Origin: Sitta carolinensis
Taxonomy: Eukaryota > Chordata > Aves > Passeriformes > Sittidae
DNA length: 64,000 nt
Direction: 5' to 3'
Assembly: GCA_032173965.1 (NCBI GenBank)
Contig: CM063287.1
Span: forward strand, 8,003,859 to 8,067,858
Shown here one piece after another: positions 1 through 11,797 of this stretch; positions within the stretch are counted from its first letter, which is position 1, and each line of letters begins with the position of its first letter. A program made the translations under genes and the position numbers. The notes beneath the pieces are model-generated. The model saw nothing but the letters and a program-made list of their open reading frames with translations. It was not told the DNA's origin and did not search any database.

Positions 1-255
1 ATGTTCTTTGAGGTCCCATCCAACACAAACCATTCTGCAACTCCATGTCTTCTCTCAAAATCTGCTGATACATAGGCATCAAATCAGAGGATGCTATTGC
101 TGTCATATCACTTCAGCATTGTACCTTAGTATTCAGGTCCAGAGTCCGATTTGAAAATAAATATATTTATACACTTACAGAGTGGGATCTTGGGATTTCC
201 TGAGGCTTCTCTCAGATAGTGTGACTCACAAAGCACCTCACTACCTCAGTGCAGA

Positions 256-272
256 ACACACACACACACACA
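256..272. repeat. (AC)n microsatellite, about 8 copies
   Basis: A short uninterrupted dinucleotide run, ACACACAC... between GCAGA and GAGGC. Confidence 0.9.
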
Positions 273-1763
273 GAGGCTCCACAGAATTATTAAAAGTATT
301 TGTACTGCATTATTGCTAGAAATCTCAACACCAATTTGACTCATTTTTTACAGTACCAGCAGACTAGTTTTGACTGTGAATGTCAATACTCAGAAACAGA
401 CAGGAAATACAAGCAAATTGTAGAAGACAATACAAGATGTGTCAGAGCCAAAAAACAATAAATTTACAAGGATTCTTCTCATATTATATTCTACAGACTA
501 GGTTCACTCTATTTTCATTTATCAAAGACTTCCCTCTGCTAAACTAGCAATTAGCAGAGAACTTTGTTCCAAACAGTTTTAAGGAATTAAAGTCTTTAAA
601 AGACACAGCCCTGTTGACAGGGCAATAATAATTGCATCTCATAGTGCAGGTGACATCCACAGGCAGCCCTTTGGGACACCTTTTTCAACACAGACTTACC
701 CTACTACTATATGCTTACTGTGTTTGGGGGTTCTGTTTGTTTTGAACACTCAGGTGATCACATTAAAGGGACTGGGCACTACTGCAGTTTAATATACCAA
801 TACTTGATCACCTTCATAGAGTCATGAGGAGAAAATCTCCAACAGTTTTCAAATCCAGCAGGTGAAAAACAGCTGCATGAATCTGAGCTGAGCTGACATG
901 GCACATCAGTTACAGACATTTCTAACACAGAGGTTTCTAAAGGAAATGCAGAGCACTCCAGCCCTCTGGAATTGACCCCCTAGAGAGAGAATACATTAGG
1001 TGATCTTTCATTCTCTGGCAATGCATTTTGTCTCTACGCTGTAATTTGAGAACTGTCAAGGAATCCACCACCGAATGATCTCATCGACAACGGGTTTCCA
1101 GCAAAGACTGGTGTTAAAGAGCCTCAGCAAAGTGCTCTGCTACAGGCAGAAGCACACGAGTCAACAGACTCAGTCCAAACCTTTGCATTCTACATTGAGA
1201 AAAAACAAATATCTCCCAGCTCTGCAGAATACCCCGGAATCTGCTTTTAAGCGGAGTAATTATTGGTTTCCACAGACCAAACTTGACTCCTACAAAAAGA
1301 TCAGGTACCATCCAAGCTTTTCCTAATAAACATTTATAGTTTCTGAAAAACACAGAAGTATGACAAAGTTGAACAAACACACCAAATCATATCCCTTATA
1401 AACACATTCACATGTATATGCGGGTTCATAAATAATCAAAAAAATTCCTCAAACACACTTTTACAAGATATGTATGTGGCTACCTAACTCCAACAGAACT
1501 TAAAATAACTGAAAAACTGAAAATCTAAGCAATTTGATTTCTATGAAGGTATGGAAAAACTGGGAATATTTCTGAACAAAAGCAATTTTAAAGTGCTTTT
1601 TAAAAATTGGAAAACAAAAGGCAAAAAATAAATGATCCTTTGAAGTCAATGCTTTCTGTTAACATTCAATCAATATTAATTTAGTGATTCAAACAATTTA
1701 AACTGGAATGTCCAAAGTGGAAACAAAAATTTGAACTCATAGAACGAAAATACATTTTCTTCT

Positions 1764-1823
1764 GTTTTTTTTGGGTTCTGGGTTTTTTTTATTATTATTT
1801 ATTTTTTATTTTATTTTTTTTTT
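1764..1823. repeat. T-rich low-complexity stretch
   Basis: T runs broken by GGG and A residues (TTTTTTTTGGGTTCTGGGTTTT..., then ATTATTATTT and longer T runs). Low-complexity sequence; no element recognised. Confidence 0.8.
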
Positions 1824-2391
1824 AAGTAGCAAATATTGCAAACTGGGCAGAAATACATTGAAAGGGAAGTGCACCAAGGTTTAATGCCATCTTTCATATA
1901 TACCTCACTCTATACTCCTTTATAAAAATCTGAAGAGTAATTTTCTCATTAAAAATAGAGTTAAAAAATGAGTTCCTTATGCAGAGGTCTAGCTGAATCA
2001 AGTCCCCAAATAGTGTTGTTTTTCTAAGGTCACAGATTATTATTTTATTAGTAAATATAATAAGGGCTTGATATATGGAAAGGGCTTTTCAATAAATACA
2101 AGGGTTAAAAGGAAACAAGGAAGGAAAATGCTGCCAAAACATTGGTAAAGTGTGCACAAAGTGACTACAAAGACCAGTGTGCTGACTGGAGCTGTGCAGT
2201 GCTGAAACACAAAGTGCCTGGCTGTCAACAAATAGAAAACTGAATAGAAATAGTTACAGAGATAAAAGCAAACATTTTCCATTTATGTTTCAATTAAATA
2301 TTTCAAAAATACAGAAAGCTCTAGAGATAAAGCGAGATGTCTGCCTTCAAAACACTACTAATCATCACTGCTGTTCTGGGAAGGTCACATA

Positions 2392-2392
<1 letters not shown>

Positions 2393-2437
<45 letters not shown>
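2393..2437. repeat. Poly-A tract, 45 A
   Basis: An uninterrupted run of 45 A on the plus strand (poly-U in the GRID1 transcript). No recognisable retrocopy precedes it, so its origin is unclear. Length may be affected by assembly error. Confidence 0.95.
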
Positions 2438-2438
<1 letters not shown>

Positions 2439-3080
2439 CGGCATGTGCATATTAAATTTATTTGGCCTTTTTTTCCAAGTGTTTTCAAAAAGAGAGCATG
2501 CATGAGAAATAATGTTTACCCCTAAAGATGAAAACTGCATCTTTTAAACACTTTATTGCATACACCAACTCAAAATGTCCAAAAAAAAAAAAATCAAATA
2601 CTAAGTGGAATACAAGCATTTTTATATTTTGAACTCAAGACCAAGGTGTTAAATTCCTTATTTCATGGACCAAATAGGCCAGCTGCCCCATGTGTTTATC
2701 AGCAGCAGGTCAATATTGTCACAATAAAACCAACATTTCTGGACACACCAACATATCTCCTTGCTAATGTCTGAAGATACCAGTCTCCTTGCATTTCTCA
2801 TAGACAGGAATTACTACAAAAAAATTATTTCTTACTTTTGTGAAAGAAAAATATTAACAATTTCAAGGCATTTTGCAGCATAGAAATGACCCAGATCTCA
2901 ACCACTCTGCAACACATTGTGGCTGTTTTCTCACCAGCCCTAACTTTGCCGGGTGTAAAGACCTGTCTTGTACAAACCCGCAAGCCAGCCACAGTTACCA
3001 CTGTGCACTGGAGAGCAGAACACACCCATCCTGCCGGCCATTTGCTTTGAACCCATGTAACTTCTAAAAATCTGTGACAG

Positions 3081-3102
3081 AGGAGAGGAGAGGAGAGAAG
3101 AG
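3081..3102. repeat. Short (AGG/AG) purine repeat
   Basis: AGGAGAGGAGAGGAGAGAAG, a short purine tract of imperfect 5-bp repeats (about four copies). Confidence 0.75.
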
Positions 3103-3479
3103 CTACGGGAAGGAGACCAGTTTTTAACCAAGATCTAAACCCATTTTTCCATAAGCTGGTCCCTGCCATTTGGGTCTCCCAGCACTCCTGAAGCCTTCCA
3201 AGACTGCCTGAAGCCAAACCTGTCCCAGTGCCAAACCCTTCCCCAGCACTGCACCGTGAAGCACAGTGCTGTCAGCAGTGGCAGCCCACCTTTCATTCCC
3301 AAGACACCAAAGCACCCCCCAATTTTTCCCCCACAGGGATAATGTTGTTCAGAAGCTCCTAACAAACAAACCATCCTCCATTGTAGAGGACGAAGAGTCC
3401 TCCGCAGGAGAGCCCTTTGCTCTTCCGTGGATAGGAACTGTTCAGAGGCAGAGCTGACCCTAAGATAAGCAACCTCTCT

Positions 3480-3770
3480 CACACTCACAGTGATTGGCAA
3501 CCCCAAACCCCAGCATGCCTTGGCCCCTACACAAATATCCTGTATCCACCCCCTGCCAAGTCCCCATAAAACCCCTGGCCTCAGCCTCCAACTTCAGGAG
3601 TTCTCTGTCCCTGGCTCCCTTCTCAGAGACACTGACAATGAAGGTCTCTGTATTATTCCCCAAAGAGACTCCTCTCTCTCTCGTTCCTGTGTGGGCCCTG
3701 GGGACTCAGCAGGCAGAGCTGAAATCACTACTAAGAGCTGATATCAGCTGCTGAAGCCCCCCACAGCTAA
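3480..3770 (+). mobile_element. Probable decayed LTR (endogenous retrovirus type), non-coding
   Basis: A GC-raised block contains a TATA-like CCCCATAAAACCCC (about 3562-3575), then about 70 bp on a decayed polyadenylation-like CAATGAAGGTCTCTGT (near 3636), followed by a TC-rich stretch and GGGCCCTGGGGACTCAGCA. This order (TATA, poly-A signal, U5-like end) suits an avian retroviral LTR. No clean TG...CA ends, target-site duplication, primer-binding site or internal genes were found. The next 200 bp lead into a 39-A tract, which may be unrelated. The call rests on layout and recall of avian LTR style, not on a database match. Confidence 0.45.
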
Positions 3771-3980
3771 AGGGAGTGGCCAGTGCCCCTGGCTCTCTCT
3801 GAGATGCATCTCTCTGGGAAGGACACAGCCCCCTGGGGAGAGGCTCTCACCCAGGATCCTGCTGTGCCACTCCATAGAGCTATGAAACAATTCCAACCCC
3901 AATACATTCTTAAAATCAACACACACAAAAATAACAACCCTACTCCCCCTGCTATCTCCCGTTCACTGAGAGACATCTTC

Positions 3981-3985
<5 letters not shown>

Positions 3986-4024
<39 letters not shown>
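3986..4024. repeat. Poly-A tract, 39 A
   Basis: An uninterrupted run of 39 A, about 215 bp after the LTR-like block. The sequence between (3771-3985) has no clear identity. It may be the tail of a retrocopied transcript or an independent microsatellite. Confidence 0.95.
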
Positions 4025-4026
<2 letters not shown>

Positions 4027-5790
4027 ACAACAACAAGTTTAATCATGAGAAGAAAATAGGAAATAATTAAATACTTGCTATCTATACATATCCCACTCTC
4101 AAAAGACAACCACCACTTTCATGCAGGAATCCTCTAGGTGTAAACATACTGAACTTTCAATCATCAGTATACAAGGACAATAAAGAAAAAGAGCATTACC
4201 TAGGTCAGAATTACTTTCCAGTCATAATGTTTGCCATATAAGCATCTGGGCACAATGAAACAGAGACCAATACAATGGGAACGCAAAATTAATATGGCAT
4301 GATAGGACTGAGATTATGCATCATATACTATGATTATGCTCTCAATCATCAAAATGTCTCAGGGAGTGGGAACTAGCATAGAAAGCCTCACTGCTGTATT
4401 ACACTTAGGTCTCTTCAGGCCTGTATACCTTTTGCCACTTGCCTTAATAGCAATATCAAACACTACATATGACAGAAATAGAATTGTGAAGGGCTTTATT
4501 ATCAATCATTTGAAGCTTCCAACAGAAAGCAAGAGTGTTCAAGCAGGAAGACCAGCGCAGCAAAACAAATGTGTCTCCATGGTCTCACAAGCACTCATTC
4601 TCCTAACATATGGACATTCAGGTTGAAGTACTTCTAAATGTGGTTAAATTCACACAAAAATATTCTACACTCTCACAATTTCAAGTATCTTAACATCACA
4701 CCTAATTTTTATCTTTTAATTTAACTTAGGAGATATGTTAATCCCTAAGAAGAAGTTGAATTTGTCCTTGAGACAAGTCTTTCAGGTAATTTTACTTCAG
4801 TATCATGTAAGTAAGAACATATTTTACCTTGACTATCATCAGGATTTACAGCCAACCATCTCCAATATTTATCAGCTTGTCTGACTTTAATTATAATATG
4901 CATGGAGCTAATGGAGTTAACTTCCAACACCACATCTATCAGACTCAGTTCTCAGAAGCTCTCAGCAAAACCTAAACATGAATGCTAACTCAGCCACATG
5001 GATTTCCTTGCACTTCCTTCCCAGTTTGTATCATCCATTAATAACAGTGTTGACTGAACAAGGAGATGGCAGGGACAAGACACTTCATACATCCAGCGTA
5101 TGGTGAAGACAGCATTACCTCAGGAAGCCCCTGACAACAGACTGCCTGGCACACACTGCGTGTGTGATGGAAATCTTACACTTTCCATCTGACAGACCAG
5201 AGAAAAAGAAGGAGAAGCAAGAAGAGAAGAAAATGCTAAGAGGTAGTTAGCTCACAGCACTCAAACACACTAATTCCTCTGGTGTTGACACATACTTGGT
5301 GTTCACAAATCAAGAGCACATTACCTACATAACCTGACCTTGCCAAAATCACTCACTCTTCAGGACAGACCAAACACAATAAATTACATCTGAAAAGCAA
5401 AATGGTAAACAAAGCTAACAGGGTTACCTGGAAACAAAGTTGTAACTTCAAAATCTTTATAGGTCTAACAACTACAGGCAGGACTCCTTACCTGTGGGCT
5501 CTGTGTTGGTTTTTTAACATGTGCACTTGCAAAGATGATGCACACACACCACATTTGTGCTGTGTGCACGCAAAGGAAGTAGCACAAGGAATTGTGCAGT
5601 TTCAATGAAGGCATGTTTCTACTAAGATTGAGTGCTATGTATTAGTTCCTACTCTCCAACTTCATAAAACAGACTTGCTTGGGAGCCTGAAAAACTAGAT
5701 GTAAATTTGCAAAATCCAGAACAACAAAAAACAAACAAAACCCACAAACAAAAAAATCCCAAACAATACCAAAAAAAAAATCCCAAGAAA

Positions 5791-5815
5791 TTTCTGGGAA
5801 TTTTTTTCCCAGAAA
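5791..5815. repeat. Perfect 10-bp inverted repeat, 5-nt loop, containing two STAT-like motifs
   Basis: The left arm TTTCTGGGAA (5791-5800) and right arm TTCCCAGAAA (5806-5815) are exact reverse complements around TTTTT. Each arm contains a TTCNNNGAA core of the STAT type. It lies at the end of an A/C-rich low-complexity stretch. It could be functional or chance; no other support. Confidence 0.5.
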
Positions 5816-7973
5816 AAAACACCTTTTTTCATGTGTCCAAATGGTACCAAACCAAACTCCTATATCCACTATTTTTTTTTCTGTTTATGGTATTTCTGTA
5901 TTTAAAGCTCAACTTCTAATTACGGGTTCCAGGTAAGTGACATTCAAGACAAGCATAAACGGTCTTTGTTCTTCATTTACAAATAGACATACTCATTTCT
6001 ACATATACATGCACACATATGCAAAACAATAAGTGACAACACTTGGTGTCAGCATAAGGAACACAAACACAAAACCCCCCCTTGAAATAGTCTCAGCACA
6101 TGTGTTCATGTGTGTTTCATGTGTTTTTCTCCTACCCTTGACATCACCAGTCAGTCTCTGCAGCAGGCAGGCAGCTGTCAAGACAGACACACCAAATCAG
6201 CAGAGCTCTCCCAGAAAGCTGGCTCTGCTTTTTTAGCTGCCATGCCTATACAGGCTGCTCTTGTGTTCCTAAGTGCGAAGACTGCAGGGGAAGGAAGACA
6301 ACCAGCTCCTGATTAGCCCCCAATTAATGCTGCCCAAATGCCTCCACAGCTCTTCCCATCATGAGGGAAAGCTCACAAGCAAAGGGCAGAATCATAACCC
6401 AGTCCTCGTGACTTGTTCCAGTGAAGCCTCCGAAGCAGCACGTGATTCCAAAGGGAGAAAGGCAAATCATTCCCAAGGCTCTGACCTGCAGCCTCAGCAA
6501 GTAAAGTAAGATATAAGGCACAGTGTATAATGTGGCAGTAGTTACAGCATTTTACCAATTACCTCTAATGGAATGGTTCCATTTTCCCATTGCTGTGTGA
6601 AGCCAGGAGAGAGACAAACCCTGTATCTTAAATAGAAACACTAACTGCAAAGTGCACGCCTGTCACATGAACCACAAATGAACACAGAAGCCACTTCAGA
6701 CTTGGTAAATACTGATCTAACTTTCCCATCCTCAATACAAGGAGAACAAAATCACCTGCGAGTACAGTGAGGCCCCTCCCGAAGCTTGTAGTTCAGAAAA
6801 AAAATCCCCATTGTTTCAATAATGTCTAATTAAGCCCTTTGGGTCAAGGTGTCAAAGAGAGGAGGAACTGCCTTCTCCAACAGGGATGCTAACAAACACA
6901 ACCCCAATAATGAGTCCATAATCAGAGCTTCATTTGAAAACTGATGACAAAGTAAGGCACACCACCTTTTCTTTGAAAGGACTCACACGAAAGGTGTGAA
7001 AAACTAGATTTTAGGCTGGCTTCTGTTACTGACATTTTTGCAAGTAACATTAAGGGTGGGACTTAAGTTCAACCCTTACCACAGCCATAAACCTCCATTG
7101 TGATAAATTCGTGCCACTTGAAAAAAACCCAAACAAATCTAAACCACACACACAACCTGTGACCTGAACATTCAGAACAGAAAAGCCACGGAAAACCCAG
7201 AGGATGCGAACACTGCTTGCTGCTGTAAGCCATGCGGGAACCAAAAGGTCATGGGCCTTGAGTGTAAATCTGAGTGATGAAGGCCAAGTGCAAATTACTC
7301 TCATGGATAAGAACATGATGCACTAAGGTCTGACCAACACGTGGAATCAGGCTTATGACTGATGAGGACATGTACGTGCAATTGTGCTTCAAAGGAGTGT
7401 TTATAACTCCTTCTCCATGAGGGTCTGCAGTCTCCAGATGGGTTAAACTGATATATGGAAGATTCCCTTAAATTTCAGTAAAATTAAGTCTTGTCACACT
7501 TTTTAAAAAGGTCTTGGTAAAAAGGTATTCAAAAGGCAAAACAATATGTAGACCAAGCTCTGAGATTGCTTTAAAAACCAATGAAAATTGGTCATCTCCA
7601 TGACACTGAAACTCCTATTTCTTGGCAACTATAGTTCAAAGCATAGAAAAGAAGCATTGTGCCAGCTTCTGTGGTCTTTAAGTTGAATTACTCTTTAGGC
7701 TTAATTTTAAACATGTATTTCACATCTGTAAGAGACACCCCACCATGAGACAGGCTGTGGGCAGAGTCTGGTGTCTGACATGGCTACATCCTACACAAGA
7801 CTTTCTAATGAAAAACTCACTGGTGGATGCATTAACATGTTTCAAATAAATAAACTAGGAACTAAAATCACACATTACCACTTCTATACAATTACCACAG
7901 TAATTAAGAGCAATAATCATTAAATGTTTAAAACACTTCTTTCAGACCATTCAGAGTGTTTCGTTTTTCCTTT

Positions 7974-7990
7974 AAATAAATAAATAAATA
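7974..7990. repeat. (AAAT)n microsatellite, about 4 copies
   Basis: TTT(AAAT)4 run before ATTCCCC. Similar short TAAA repeats occur near 12578. Confidence 0.85.
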
Positions 7991-10900
7991 TTCCCCTAAC
8001 ATCACCTCTCTTTAACACATAAAGAATTAGCTAAATAGAAAGCAGCCATCCTCCCACCCAAGACATATGGGAAAACAAAGCTATTTGCATATATCCCCAC
8101 AGGTCTCCTTTCACTTGCCAATTTCCTGTCTTTAAACCAATATTAATGGAAAAAAGCACTTAGCTGCTTATTTTCTTCAGTGTGTTCTGCTAGAGAATAC
8201 TCAAATCATTATCTTAGATTTTTGTTTTGTTAGATTGGTAACAGACATAAGAATATTCAGGAGCATGTTGATCTCAACATCTCCAAAATCACTCTCACTC
8301 GCATGCAAAAATCATAGGTATTCTTACCTCCTCGTTTTCTAATCAATCCATGACAAAAAACCTGTCTCTAGAGATTTCTGCTGAAGCAATACTTGAAAAG
8401 CAGCAGTGACCACAACTAGGAGGAAATTCAACTAGGCTTTTTGTTTTCTAAACAATCATTCAGAATCCCCATGTTAGACAAATAATTGTCTAATACTAAC
8501 TTTCACCATTGTTAAAAATCACATATCTAATTAGTTATTGTTTTGCTAGACAGCAAGAGTAATCCTTCATATATTAAAACTAAAAACCTGGTATGAAAAT
8601 GCAATCGTCTCCTGCAAAGGGTCAGAGCTCCTCAAACACTCCCCCCTGCCTGAGGTGATTATTAGTTTTGTAAGGATATCCCTTTCCTTCAGATGGCACT
8701 GCCAGCCCCCTCTGCAGCAAAAGGGTCTCAACTTGGTTTGTTTTATTATAAAGTGATAAATAAATTTCATGAAGTCCCAAGCAAAGGAAAAGCCCACCTT
8801 CACAGGAACTTAAAAATGTGAACAAGAGAATGCTAGATCTTGCATTAACCATAATTAAATTCAAATATTTACAGCAGATCCTAAAGCAGACCAACAACTA
8901 CTCTAAACTTAGGATTTTTAGAACTCTTGTAGAGATGGCTTGCTCCATTCCAGTCCAGGATACAATAAAAGAAAAGCAATGAATCTTCCTGACATCAGCT
9001 GAGGAAGATGAAACACAGAAGGTTAATTAGCACACAAAAGGGATTACACTGGAACATCAGGACCAAACCCTTTCCTGAGCAGCAGCACTCACCAGTCCTG
9101 TGACTTCGTGTCTAATGTTTGGATTACCTCGTGTTTAACAATGTCTGATTAAAGCTTTTAGTACCCCTGGACGGTCTATAAGACCCTTTTCTTCTGTAAT
9201 GCCCTGGTGTCAAGCCTAAGCAAGCACCTGCTGCTGCTGGGGTGATTCTCTGCTGCCCACAAGTCTGCAATCAAGTTCACAGTGCAACCTTTTGCACAGC
9301 AGGAATTTGAAGCTCCCTCTTGCCTTGATCACCTATATTTCCTAAATATAGAATTTAGAAAAACATCTGGATTTCAAGGAGAAAACTCATTTTTCAAGTT
9401 AGTGGCGTATCAGATCTTATATAATTTGAGAAAAAGAAATGAATATTTTTTCATTTTTAATATTTAAACAAGCTCAGTCCAGATTCTTAAACAAGAAAAG
9501 AGAACTTAGTCATAAAAACAAAGTTCCTTCTCTCCTTCCCCCCACTTCCCCCCAAAAGTGAAGCTTTAAGCTGTTTTACACTGGTGACCTTTTTTTTTTT
9601 TTTAAATAAAATACAGTGGAGCTGCTGATTAGTGAAATTAAGCCTTTCTACCACAGCTAAGCCCACAAAGGAAAATAAACAAACCTCACTGTTAACTTCC
9701 TATCTTGCCACTTTATTAACTGGTTGGTTGCTTTTTTATTCAAGCGAAGCATGTTAGAAACCATCAAACACCTTTCTGATGCATCTATCTGAAGAGACCC
9801 TAAATGGCTTACTGTTCTCTGGCATAACCAAGAAACATTCAAGATTTCTCTTACTCCTAATTCATTAACTTTCTCTCTAAACCAGATCCAAAGGGGAACT
9901 GGCTAAATAATAGGAATCCAAACAGGAAGAGGATGGTCTGACATGTCCCCCAAAAGTATTTCCAACCCCTAGTGTCATCACTGCCATCACACCAATGTCA
10001 CATCTCCCTGAAGCCAGTAATATGGTTACTGGGGGTTGCTGAACTTGCCAAACTCACTTGCCTCTGGGCTTGCAGGCTTTTCTTCTACCATAACTTGGAA
10101 TTTTTTTTCTTTCTTTCCAATGATTTAATTAGGATTTAAGAGAAAGAAAACCTAAATACACCTGTCATGAGTACTCAGTCAAACCCACTAATTGGCCAAT
10201 AATCCAGCATTTTAAATGTTCCTCTTTCCTCACCTCCCACCCTTCCCATTGCAAGGCTGCCCTTGTTATTCCTATTTTAGTACTGTAATATATTGTCTCA
10301 CTTAATTACAGCTTGTCCAGACTTGTATGGCTGTACAAGATGGGAGAGAATAAGACATATACAGCACCACAAATACTTCTTTAAACAGCAAAGCCACAGT
10401 ATGTCACCAAATACTCCTTGCTAAATATAGAGAGTGCACTTTGGGTGGCCCAAACTACTTTTAAATAATTTTACACACTCATACATGCTTCCATACATGA
10501 GGCAATCATTATAAAGCATCCTTAATGCAGAGCAACAGGGAAAACCTTCACTGAAAATAAAAGCACACTGCTGTTCCTTCAGCCAATATCTCTATTGCAC
10601 AAGGGCCTGGTGGGTGTCCAGTTAGGTGTTGGTGCTCAGGCTGTGCTGATTCATGAATACCATGCCAGAATTTGCCCTTTAATTATTCTTCCACAGCAGG
10701 AGGGATTAATACCCTATGACAAAAATAAATGACAGTTCTGTCCTGTAAAGGATTCTGCCATTTGAAGGAGAAAGGTGATTACAGAGAAATGTTGGTTCTA
10801 GTTAATGGATTATTCGTTTCTTAACAAAGTTCCCTTGACATTATTATACAGCATTTGGAAGATGAGATATGTCTTAATTCCTGTAATGGCAGCATCAAAT

Positions 10901-11395
10901 ATTAACACAAGTGAGCCAAAGCAAAATGACTTTGAGAATTACTGAGGAACTGCATTAGGACAAGTGAGATCACTGGGTTATGGCCAGTGATGCAAGGGAG
11001 GCATTTTGCACTTCAGATATTCAGATATTGCTTGTTCTTTTGGTATAAAGATAACAACCACTGTTCTATTGCACAGTTTCTTTATTTTCCTGACTCCCTA
11101 TGCATGCTTTGCCAGAAGATACTTTGCTGTTGATATAGGCAAACAGTGGCCAGAAGCAGAGCAAAGGAAATCGCTCTGACTTGAAAATGAAATTCAAGCC
11201 AGCCATAAGACACACCAGCACTGAATCATTATTCTGAATTCCCCTCCTCATCTGCTATGCAGCAGCTCAGGATTTACCCACCCAAAGGTTTGATTCTTAC
11301 AGATGGATGAGGTAGGGTGCTGGGAAGGTGCCAGGGAAGGCCATGGAGCAGGGATCTTGAGTGGCATGGTGCAGTGCTTACAGGACTACACAGCT

Positions 11396-11797
11396 GCTGA
11401 AGAGTCTGGAGCACAGCTGCTCTTGAGGAGCACCTGAGGGAGCTGTGAGAGTGTCTAGCCTGGAGAAAAGGAGGCTCAGGGGAGACCTCCTCTCTCCCTA
11501 GAAATGCCTGAAAGGAGGCTGTAGCCAGGTGGGGGTCTATCTCTTCTACCAGGTAACAAGTGATAAGGGGAAATGGCCTCAAGTTGTATGAGGGAGGTTT
11601 AGATTGGCTATCACGAAAAACCTCTTCACTGAAAGGGTTGCCTAGCCCTGGAACAGGCTGCCCAGGGAAGCAGTGGAGTTGGTAGAGCCACCATCCCTGG
11701 AGGCATTTCAAAGACTTGTGGACATGGCACTTAGGGTCACAGTTAACATTTGGACTTTAAGATCATAAAGGTCTTTTCCAATCTAAATGACTCAGTG
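11396..11797 (+). mobile_element. CR1 LINE, truncated 3' fragment
   Basis: The plus strand carries diagnostic CR1 3'-end blocks in the right order: a TCTGGAGCACAG-type block, AGCCTGGAGAAAAGGAGGCT, CAGGGGAGACCTCCT, then GAACAGGCTGCCCAGGGAAG, GTGGAGT and CATCCCTGGAGGCATTTCAA. It ends AAGGTCTTTTCCAATCTAAATGA, close to where CR1 tails end in short octamer repeats. Only about 400 bp remains, with no reverse-transcriptase part, so it is a 5'-truncated, non-mobile copy. The 145-codon minus-strand frame over it is spurious. CR1 is the dominant LINE of birds and is also found in other sauropsids. The left edge is approximate. Confidence 0.92.

Larger units (their letters stand above)
4025..11395. other. 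Intron with no recognised gene or element
   Basis: AT-rich sequence between the 39-A tract and the CR1 fragment. Apart from the A/C-rich stretch with the STAT-like hairpin (5718-5815) and the (AAAT)n run, I see no coding homology, RNA gene or mobile element. Short frames of 60-90 codons are scattered on both strands. Confidence 0.6.

Noticed and set aside
11274..11711. 145-codon minus-strand frame
   Set aside because: Antisense to the CR1 3' fragment; not a protein of that element or any recognised family.
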